Source: CAWANF01 sp963783355
Lineage (GTDB): Bacteria; Bacteroidota; Rhodothermia; Balneolales; DATFMH01
DNA: 64,000 nucleotides
Direction: 5' to 3'
Assembly (NCBI GenBank): GCA_963783355.1
Contig: CAWANF010000013.1
Span: 62,001 to 126,000 of the forward strand
The notes beneath the pieces were generated by a model. The model was not told the DNA's origin. It searched no databases and saw nothing but the letters and a program-made list of their open reading frames with translations. Both the position numbers and the translations under genes were made by a program. Shown here one piece after another: positions 57,730 through 64,000 of this stretch. Numbering within the stretch: position 1 is the first letter of the stretch; every line of letters starts with the position of its first letter.

Positions 57730-58572
57730 GAATCGGGAAAACGGAGACACGGAAATTGGAAAATGGAAGCCGGAGGAATGAGAAATGTTGAATTAATTCA
57801 GATTTTCCCCTCTTGGGAGGGGATTAAGGGGTGGGTAAAAGAAAAGGTACAAGTAATAAACCTGCTACATCCTGATGTCTATCATCATTTTTAATTAGCC
57901 ACAGATCCACACGGAAAACCACCGATAAAAAAAGATAAGAATGATAGAATTGGAACAAATAAAGGGCAGTGTCATGCTGAGCGGAGTCGAAGCACAGGAT
58001 GAACAAAAAAACAAATTAGCCACAGATCCACACAGAAAAACACTGATAAAAATGGATAAGAATGATAGTACTGGAACAATTAAAGAACCATGTCATGCTG
58101 AGCGGAGTCGAAGCACCCCTCGTTACGTAGCTCTGCTGCGTAACGCCCCCGTGGAGGCTCTGCCTCCAGTATATAGAACATTAAATTCTAATCTGGTACC
58201 CACACATATTAAATTGTCTCAGACGCCGGGGTGGCAGATATGCTTTTCCCTGTCATTTAGAATTCATCATTTAAAATTTAAAATTAATATCACGTTCCTT
58301 CCCCTCGTTACGTAGCTCTGCTGCGTAACGCCCCCCGTGGAGGCTCTGCCTCCAGTATATAAAACATTAAATTCTAATCTGGTACCCACATTTATTAAAT
58401 TGTCTCAGACGCCGGGGTGGCAGATATGCTTTTCCCTATCATTTAGAATTCATCATTTAAAATTTAAAATTAATACCACGTTCCTTCATTAAATTTTATA
58501 AATCATTGGAATGTTTTCTCTTGTGATGAGTATTATTTATCTTCTGAATCTAATTTTAAAGATATTTGTGTG
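57730..58572. other. Gene-free region with duplicated 185-bp unit
   Basis: No credible gene; the 124-codon ORF inside is repeat sequence. It contains a CCCCTCTTGGGAGGGG hairpin near 57806, and two copies of AGCCACAGATCCACAC followed by ATAAGAATGATAG. Two GTCATGCTGAGCGGAGTCGAAGC elements follow (57971, 58092), then the duplicated 185-bp unit. The fcl promoter presumably lies at the right end. Confidence 0.75.
58117..58490 (+). repeat. Direct repeat of 185-bp unit, two copies
   Basis: Units anchored by CGTTACG at 58121 and 58306 are nearly identical. Each has a CGTTACG...CGTAACG hairpin, a GGAGGC-TCT-GCCTCC hairpin, TCTAATCTGGTACCCACA and AATTCATCATTTAAAATT. The differences are a few substitutions and one extra C. 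Confidence 0.88.
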
Positions 58573-59523
58573 ATGGATAAAAACAGCAAAATTTATATAG
58601 CCGGTCATCGGGGAATGGTGGGTTCCGCAATAGTCCGATTACTTGAAGAAAATGGGTACAGCCATTTAGTACTTCGGACGAGTAAAGAACTCGATTTGCG
58701 TAATCAAACAGCGGTCGATTCATTCATGGAAGCGGAAAAACCGGATGTTGTAATCATTGCAGCGGCACGGGTCGGTGGTATTCTTGCTAATAACGAGTAT
58801 CCTTACCAGTTTTTATATGATAATCTCGTCATTGAATCGAATGTGATTAATGCTGCTCACAAGAATGATGTGAACCGGCTCATCTTTTTGGGAAGTTCCT
58901 GTATTTACCCGAAACTGGCACCCCAGCCGCTAAAAGAAGAATATTTATTAACAGGGCCACTGGAGCCGACCAATGAATGGTATGCCATTGCCAAAATAAC
59001 CGGTATCAAGCTCTGTGAGGCCCTGCGAAAACAATACGGAAGAAACTATACTTCCCTGATGCCAACAAACTTATATGGTACCGGAGATAATTTCGACCTG
59101 AAAACCAGCCATGTTTTGCCGGCGATGATTCGAAAGTTTCATGATGCTCTGCCGGATAAGCCCGTAACATTATGGGGAACCGGTTCTCCCATGCGGGAAT
59201 TTCTGCATGTGGACGATATGGCAGCTGCAGTCCTGTTCGTATTGGAACATGATGTTTCCGGGAACTTATATAATGTTGGAACGGGAACCGATTTTACGAT
59301 TAAAAAACTTGCCGAAACCATTCAAAAAATAGTCGGGCATACAGGAGATATTATATGGGATTCCACCAAACCGGATGGAACACCACGAAAACTTTTAGAT
59401 GTTTCCCTGCTAAAAAAAGAAGGCTGGAAACCGAAAATTGAATTGGAAGAAGGAATTCGATCCACTTATGAATGGTTCAAACAACAAGCCAATCATATCA
59501 AAGAAGTGCATATTGCAGAATAA
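58573..59523 (+). CDS. fcl: GDP-L-fucose synthase
   Basis: A 316-residue SDR-type epimerase/reductase that makes GDP-L-fucose from GDP-4-keto-6-deoxymannose with NADPH. The nucleotide motif is GHRGMVGSA (residues 11-19); the catalytic set is Ser109 (GSSCIYP), Tyr137 and Lys141 (YAIAK). MPTNLYG and the C-terminal block are intact. It precedes gmd, whose product is its substrate, in the same direction, separated by a 179-base repeat-bearing gap. Confidence 0.95.
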   Translation: MDKNSKIYIAGHRGMVGSAIVRLLEENGYSHLVLRTSKELDLRNQTAVDSFMEAEKPDVVIIAAARVGGILANNEYPYQFLYDNLVIESNVINAAHKNDVNRLIFLGSSCIYPKLAPQPLKEEYLLTGPLEPTNEWYAIAKITGIKLCEALRKQYGRNYTSLMPTNLYGTGDNFDLKTSHVLPAMIRKFHDALPDKPVTLWGTGSPMREFLHVDDMAAAVLFVLEHDVSGNLYNVGTGTDFTIKKLAETIQKIVGHTGDIIWDSTKPDGTPRKLLDVSLLKKEGWKPKIELEEGIRSTYEWFKQQANHIKEVHIAE

Positions 59524-59619
59524 AAATATTAATTGACATCATTTAATAAAGTGTCCCCAACCAATTCGGTTGAGATGGAAATAAGCTTTAAGCTTTCCTT
59601 GTTTCAATCGATTTGGTTT

Positions 59620-59659
59620 CCCCCTTAATAAAGAGTTGTGAAGGGGGCGTAGGGGGTTG
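59620..59659 (+). repeat. CCCCCTTAATAAA...GGGCGTAGGGGGTTG repeat
   Basis: One of three copies (also 60837-60889 and 61091-61120). The ends are constant while the middle differs in length, here by GAGTTGTGAA. It lies between fcl and gmd. Confidence 0.8.
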
Positions 59660-59702
59660 TTTCCATTCAAAATTCAACATTTATAATTTAAAATTTCCAA
59701 AG

Positions 59703-60780
59703 ATGAGCGAAAAAGTAGCATTAATCACAGGAGTAACCGGACAGGATGGAGCCTATCTGGCTGAATTATTATTAGATAAAGGATATGTGGTTCATGGAGT
59801 AAAACGCAGGTCCAGTTCATTTAATACCGGCACGAATCGATTATTTATATCATGATCCTCATTTTAAAGGATTACCCTTTTACCTGCATTATGGTGATTT
59901 AACCGATGCTACGAATCTCATTCGCATCATCCAGGAAGTGCAGCCGGATGAAATTTATAACCTGGCGGCCCAGAGTCATGTGAAGGTATCTTTTGAGACG
60001 CCGGAATATACCGCCAATGGTGATGCACTGGGTACGTTGCGTATTTTGGAAGCCATACGAATCCTGGGATTATCTGAAAAAACGAAATTTTACCAGGCAT
60101 CGACCAGTGAGTTATATGGCAAAGTACAGGAAGTACCCCAAAATGAAAAAACATCTTTTTATCCCCGCTCTCCTTATGCGGTAGCTAAACTCTATGCCTA
60201 CTGGATCACCGTGAATTACCGGGAAGCGTATGATATGTATGCCTGCAACGGGATTCTCTTCAATCATGAATCGCCCATTCGTGGAGAGACGTTTGTAACC
60301 CGGAAAATTACCCGTGCTGCGGTACGCATTGCCCATGGCATGCAGGAAAAGTTGTTCCTGGGCAATTTAGACGCCAAGCGGGACTGGGGTCATGCCAAAG
60401 ACTACGTGGAAGGTATGTGGCTCATCCTGCAGCAGGAAAAACCGGAAGATTATGTCCTGGCTACCGGGGAAACCAACAGTGTCCGGACATTCTGTGAAAA
60501 AGCTTTCAAACATGCCGGCATCGAAGTGGAATGGCAGGGAAAAGGAGTAAATGAAAAAGGTATTGATGCGGAAACGGGAAAGGTTATTGTTGAAGTTGAT
60601 CCCCGGTATTTCCGTCCCACAGAAGTAGATTTACTCATCGGTGATGCCACGAAAGCCCGTACACAGTTAGGATGGGCACCCAAACATTCCCTGGACGAAT
60701 TGGTTCATGATATGGTGGAATCGGATCTCAAAGAACTCAACGATCCCGTAGTCAAAGATCACCACGACGACGGAGCGTGA
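59703..60780 (+). CDS. gmd: GDP-mannose 4,6-dehydratase, frameshifted
   Basis: An SDR dehydratase that converts GDP-mannose to GDP-4-keto-6-deoxymannose, feeding fcl. The N-terminus has TGVTGQDGAYLAE, then RRSSSFNTG. An extra A at 59832 breaks the frame; without it the sequence reads GRIDYLYHDPHFKG, HYGDLTDATNLIRII, NLAAQSHV, and YAVAKLYAYW with the catalytic Tyr-Lys. The repaired protein is 358 residues, a normal length. This frameshift is not in a homopolymer, so a simple run-length error does not fully explain it. Confidence 0.9.
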
Positions 60781-60836
60781 ATCAGTTAACAGTGATCAAT
60801 AAACAATGATCAGAATTCGTTTGTAAGCTTCATTTT

Positions 60837-60889
60837 CCCCCTTAATAAATAGCTTGTCCCGAATGCTTTCGGGAGGGCGTAGGGGGTTG
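60837..60889 (+). repeat. CCCCCTTAATAAA repeat carrying a nested hairpin
   Basis: Same ends as 61091-61120, but the middle holds TCCCGA-ATGCTT-TCGGGA (60857-60874). The flanking repeat sequence is otherwise largely kept. Confidence 0.82.
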
Positions 60890-61090
60890 TTTAAACTAAC
60901 GTCTTTTTCACCCCGAAGTATAGATGAATCATTATTAATATCGGATACCGGAATATACCGACAAAACGGATATTCACAGACTAACACATAGGAATCGTCA
61001 TCCCGCACTCTGATGCCTGTCCCGGACACTTTCGGGGCGGGATCTCCAATTATTGGACCTTGCACCAAATATAGGATGAATCGAGATTTT

Positions 61091-61120
61091 CCCCCTTAAT
61101 AAAGGGGGCGTAGGGGGTTG
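61091..61120 (+). repeat. CCCCCTTAATAAA repeat, uninterrupted form
   Basis: The shortest copy, with CCCCCTTAATAAAGGGGGCG followed by TAGGGGGTTG. It serves as the reference for the interrupted copies at 59620 and 60837. Confidence 0.82.
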
Positions 61121-61286
61121 TTAATGCAACATTCTTTTCGTTTAGCAGAGTCACTCAGTGGCTCAAACAAAGGAAGTGTTATTACGATCCCGACTTATAT
61201 ATCGGGAGAAGTAATCTCCACACGTTGCAGGGGATATGCGGCGGAAGAGGTTTGCCCTGATCCATTGGCGGAACGTTCCACACATC

Positions 61287-61312
61287 GTCATGCTGAGCGG
61301 AGTCGAAGCATG
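61287..61312 (+). repeat. GTCATGCTGAGCGGAGTCGAAGC repeat
   Basis: Copy with both CATGCT and AGCATG arms. A partial second unit (GCAGTCGAAGCATG) follows directly. Confidence 0.85.
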
Positions 61313-61574
61313 GCGCAGTCGAAGCATGCGTCCCCTCTGTGGTTACTTTTCCCGTGTTCCATTAGAATATGAACCATGATTTATGGGATTTATTTGATTA
61401 CCGGGATTAGGTTCACCAGATAAGTATTTGCTTCCGTTTAAATTCCCTCTGTGATAACCTCTGTAAACTCTGCGGTTAATTCAGATTAACACAGGGAGAT
61501 CCCGGCCCCGAAAGAGTACTGGACAGGCTTCTTCGGCCGGGATTACGTCATTGATGTGTCATTGCGAGGAACGA

Positions 61575-61592
61575 TCCCGACTCCTGTCGGGA
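61575..61592. repeat. Nested micro-palindrome TCCCGA...TCGGGA
   Basis: TCCCGACTCCTGTCGGGA lies inside a GTCATTGCGAGGAACGA / AGTGACGCGG element whose two parts would join cleanly if it were removed. Confidence 0.8.
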
Positions 61593-61687
61593 AGTGACGC
61601 GGTCAACGTTGCGCCATTCCCATAACGTTGCTAGTGGACTCACCATTACCCATCGGAAAAAGGTCAGGCATTAGGGGTCGCTTCGTC

Positions 61688-61703
61688 TCCCGACCAGTCG
61701 GGA
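61688..61703. repeat. Nested micro-palindrome TCCCGA...TCGGGA
   Basis: TCCCGACCAGTCGGGA lies inside a minus-strand GTCATCGCGAG / GACGAAGCGAC element. Arms are seven bases with a two-base loop. Confidence 0.8.
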
Positions 61704-62117
61704 CTCGCGATGACACGATGCCCGTTTTTCCTCTGCGACCTCTGCGGTTACTTTAACTAACGTCGGCTAAATGTCTGAATCACGGATTATAAAGATTATA
61801 GGATGGCACGGAAATAACCTGGATGGAATGGCGTGTAGGGTTGTTATACCGTAAATAAATTAGTCCGCGAAAACCAGTTTCTTCCCTGCCTGTCCGGTAG
61901 GCAGGCGCGTCGTCAGCGTTCTATTCATGTAACAATAATATAAACAATAGTATAAAATATTTATCGAACACATATTAAAATGTCATTTGAATAGTATTAT
62001 CTTAATCTTATCACGATCAAAGTTTCGTTCAAAAAACAATAATAAATAAAACCTAATTTTGTCTTGTACTCGTGTTGAATTAATTTGGAGTCAACCAGAC
62101 AATCATGATAACTGTTT

Positions 62118-63446
62118 ATGAAACAAGAGATTATTAAGAAAATTAAAAACCGGGACTATACCGTGGGTATAGTGGGATTGGGGTATGTGGGATTACCCCT
62201 TGCTCTAGCGTTTAATGATAAGAATTTTAAAATCATTGGTTTTGATATCGACGAAAATAAGGTACAATCACTTGAAAAAGGAAAGAGCTACATTCGTCAT
62301 ATCAATGGGGACAAGATTAAGAAACTGAGTGAATCCAAATTAACCCGTTTCACCACGGATTTTTCAAAAATTTCCGAAGCCGATGCGGTCATAATGTGCG
62401 TACCTACACCACTCGATGATCATCGCGAGCCGGATATGAGTTATGTAGTCGATACGACCAAAAGTATTGCTCCGTATCTGCGGAAAGGGCAATTGGTAAG
62501 CCTGGAATCGACAACCTATCCCGGAACCAGCGAAGAGGTGATTAAACCCATTTGTGAAGAGGCCTCCGGACTCAAAGCCGGGAAAGATTTTTATATTGCT
62601 TATAGCCCGGAACGCGAGGATCCGGGAAATCCAAATTTCTCGACGAATACCATTCCGAAAGTAGTTGGGGGAGACGGAGCCGATGCCCTTGAGATTGCAA
62701 ATACCTTATATTCGGAGATTATTGTTCAAACGGTGCCGGTCAGTAATACCCGGACCGCCGAAGCGGTGAAGCTGCTGGAAAATATTTTCCGTTCGGTCAA
62801 TATTGCCCTGGTGAATGAAATGAAAGTCGTTTTTCATGCAATGGATATAGATGTTCATGAAGTAATTGATGCGGCAGCTACAAAACCCTTTGGATTCATG
62901 AAATTCACTCCGGGACCGGGACTCGGTGGACACTGCATCCCGATTGATCCTTTTTACTTGACCTGGAAAGCCCGCGAATACGGATTAAATACCCGGTTTA
63001 TTGAACTGGCTGGTGAGATCAACACCAATATGCCGCAGTATGTCATTAACAGGACAATGGAGGCTCTGAATGCGCATAAGAAATCCATGAACGGAAGTAA
63101 GGTCTTAGTCTTAGGATTGGCTTATAAACCCAATGTGGACGATATGCGGGAATCTCCAACATTTCATATCCTGGATTTGCTGGAAAAATATGGGGCAAAG
63201 GCAGATTATTACGACAGCTATTTACCGGTTGTTGGTCCGACCCGGGAGCATGCTCACTGGGCCGGGGTAAAATCGGTAAACTGGGATAAGAATACGGTTT
63301 CAGGTTATGATGCGGTGATTATATCCACCAATCATTCGGATATCAATTATAAAGAACTGGCATCCTGGTCCGATTGCATCATCGATACCCGGAATGCGAT
63401 GAAGGATATTTCGGGTAAAAACGATATTCATATCTGGAAAGCATGA
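62118..63446 (+). CDS. Nucleotide-sugar dehydrogenase, UDP-GlcNAc 6-dehydrogenase-like
   Basis: A 442-residue UDP-glucose/GDP-mannose dehydrogenase family enzyme closest to WbpA/TviB-type UDP-N-acetylhexosamine 6-dehydrogenases, which oxidise C6 to a uronic acid with two NAD. The NAD motif is GLGYVG (20-25), and the catalytic Cys273 lies in GPGLGGHCIPIDPFY. AYSPERE(D)PG and GLAYKPNVDDMRESP are intact. With fcl and gmd upstream it indicates synthesis of an acidic, deoxysugar-containing surface glycan. Confidence 0.92.
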   Translation: MKQEIIKKIKNRDYTVGIVGLGYVGLPLALAFNDKNFKIIGFDIDENKVQSLEKGKSYIRHINGDKIKKLSESKLTRFTTDFSKISEADAVIMCVPTPLDDHREPDMSYVVDTTKSIAPYLRKGQLVSLESTTYPGTSEEVIKPICEEASGLKAGKDFYIAYSPEREDPGNPNFSTNTIPKVVGGDGADALEIANTLYSEIIVQTVPVSNTRTAEAVKLLENIFRSVNIALVNEMKVVFHAMDIDVHEVIDAAATKPFGFMKFTPGPGLGGHCIPIDPFYLTWKAREYGLNTRFIELAGEINTNMPQYVINRTMEALNAHKKSMNGSKVLVLGLAYKPNVDDMRESPTFHILDLLEKYGAKADYYDSYLPVVGPTREHAHWAGVKSVNWDKNTVSGYDAVIISTNHSDINYKELASWSDCIIDTRNAMKDISGKNDIHIWKA

Positions 63447-63447
63447 G

Positions 63448-63476
63448 CGAAATATGGCCGGAAAGGCCATATTTCG
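63448..63476. repeat. Perfect 12-bp stem hairpin after dehydrogenase gene
   Basis: CGAAATATGGCC and its exact reverse complement flank GGAAA. It begins 1 base after the stop codon. With no T-run it may be an mRNA 3'-end stabiliser or part of a repeat rather than an intrinsic terminator. Confidence 0.75.
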
Positions 63477-63749
63477 AGAGTTGAGAGCTAAGTGTTAAGA
63501 GTTGAGTTGGGTATCTTATTCATGTATAAGATACTTGCTATGCCTATGGCAAGCTGGATGAGGAAATATCTAAAAATCCGCGTGTATCCGTGGCTTTAAT
63601 AAAAAGTGTCATTACAATGAGTATGTGAAGAAGTAATCTCCATTTAATGAAGCCACAGATCTACACGGATAAACACGGATTAGTATGTAGTATTTATTAA
63701 AATAGTAGGATTCTTGATTAGTACTAAGAGGCCATGTTAAAATTAAGGT

Positions 63750-63777
63750 GTCATGCTGAGCGGAGTCGAAGCATGAC
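63750..63777 (+). repeat. GTCATGCTGAGCGGAGTCGAAGC repeat, fullest copy
   Basis: Begins GTCATGCT and ends AGCATGAC, giving 8-bp arms around the common core. It is the most complete of the six copies. Confidence 0.88.
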
Positions 63778-63781
63778 ATGA

Positions 63782-63937
63782 CATTGGTTTTGCTTCCGGG
63801 GAATATTTCTCCTTAGGGAAGTCTTTAATAGAATAGAAGAGCTTCAGGAATCCGGCCGCTTCATAGGACTGTTGAACGGTACGGAGCAAAATATCGTGCA
63901 AGCCGGTAACAATTTATCTCCGGGATACAAAATATAA
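63782..63937 (+). pseudogene. Possible protein remnant without start codon
   Basis: An open frame bounded by stops and lacking ATG, GTG or TTG at its head reads in part REVFNRIEELQESGRFIG and then NIVQAGNNLSPGYKI. The composition is protein-like and unlike the flanking repeats, so it may be the tail of a broken gene. No family was recognised; it could also be chance. Confidence 0.25.
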
Positions 63938-64000
63938 AAGCTGTTGTGAATAGCTTTCTTCTATCGTCGACAGTCCATTTTCCCCGTTATCTTTTCCCAA

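Larger units (their letters stand above)
60781..62117. other. Gene-free region with nested palindromic repeats
   Basis: No credible gene. The region holds two CCCCCTTAATAAA repeats and a large GTCATCCCGC hairpin (about 61001-61052). A GTCATGCTGAGCGGAGTCGAAGC copy (61287) is next, then a GGAGATCCCGGCC...GGCCGGGATTACGTCATT hairpin (about 61497-61562). Two GTCATTGCGAG-type elements carry nested TCCCGA hairpins (61575, 61688), and CCTGCCT-GTCCGGT-AGGCAGG lies at 61885-61905. The last 200 bases are AT-rich and should hold the promoter of the dehydrogenase gene. Confidence 0.75.
63447..64000. other. Region after dehydrogenase gene: hairpins, repeats and an ORF remnant
   Basis: A perfect 12-bp stem CGAAATATGGCC / GGCCATATTTCG with loop GGAAA (63448-63476) follows the stop but lacks a T-run. 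Next come a GTATCTTA / TAAGATAC hairpin, CCGTGGCTTTAAT and AGCCACAGATCTACAC phrases, and a GTCATGCTGAGCGGAGTCGAAGC copy (63750-63777). An open frame without a start codon (63782-63937) ends the readable content. Confidence 0.65.

Noticed and set aside
57941..58315. 124-codon ORF on the plus strand
   Set aside because: It reads through two GTCATGCTGAGCGGAGTCGAAGC repeats (giving HAERSRS) and the 185-bp unit, has no ribosome-binding site and no protein-like pattern.
61118..61372. 84-codon ORF on the plus strand
   Set aside because: Repeat-derived peptide with the tell-tale HAERSRS string; no family or start signal.

Overview
The window reads as a chromosomal segment of a Gram-negative bacterium from the Bacteroidota/FCB superphylum or a close relative. 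The support is a set of type IX secretion (T9SS) proteins (PorU, PorV, PorD and a PorV/PorQ-like barrel), C-terminal sorting-type domains, a GWxTD-domain lipoprotein, a DUF5683 protein, a BlaI plus M56-TonB pair, and many lipoproteins with clear lipoboxes. A more exact placement (for example Rhodothermota/Balneolota, Ignavibacteriota, Calditrichota or KSB1) cannot be made from sequence alone. No rRNA, tRNA, CRISPR array, transposase or prophage was seen.

Layout. 0-9 kb: a GxxExxY gene cut by the left edge, a 2,4-dienoyl-CoA reductase-like SDR, PhzF-like isomerase, Gfo/Idh-like protein, PspC, DinB, phosphatidylcholine synthase, the BlaI/M56-TonB regulatory pair with a visible operator, and a class II photolyase. 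9-15.5 kb: FkbM methyltransferase, purine nucleoside phosphorylase, MBL hydrolase, PhoH, Rpe, PASTA and DUF5683 proteins. 15.5-27.3 kb: a minus-strand T9SS-linked run of porU, porV, a secreted M6-like protein whose zinc motif is destroyed, and a peptidase-MA/TolB/Omp85-like fusion. 27.5-33.2 kb: thiolase, lipoprotein, Cys/Met PLP enzyme and two tandem TPR lipoproteins. 33.3-43.7 kb: hydrolase, RidA, GWxTD, M23, FAH, L27/L21, thioredoxin-TPR, LexA and a cyclophilin lipoprotein. 43.7-51 kb: two acyl-CoA dehydrogenases and an etfB-etfA-fixC-fixX electron-transfer operon. 52-57.7 kb: Spy-like protein, PorD, an OM barrel and an HhH-barrel lipoprotein. 58.5-63.5 kb: GDP-fucose synthase, GDP-mannose dehydratase and a UDP-GlcNAc-type dehydrogenase, i.e. 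nucleotide-sugar supply for surface glycans.

How the genes fit together. The acyl-CoA dehydrogenases, thiolase and dienoyl-CoA reductase feed beta-oxidation or amino-acid catabolism, with electrons leaving through ETF and FixC/FixX to quinone. PorU/PorV/PorD process and export CTD-bearing proteins such as the M6-like one. The sugar genes may supply the anionic glycolipid to which T9SS cargo is attached, which is an inference.

Two features stand out. First, the gene-poor stretches (44.96-45.80, 51.0-52.4, 52.9-53.8, 57.7-58.6, 60.8-62.1 and 63.4-64.0 kb) are packed with short palindromic repeats. Most begin GTCAT, and tiny TCCCGA...TCGGGA hairpins are nested inside other repeat units. They include a tandem array of about 159 bp per unit and a duplicated 185-bp unit. 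Second, six genes carry seven single-base frameshifts, all within the first 8 kb and between 56 and 60 kb. Every one is repaired by one base, so assembly error is as likely as gene decay.
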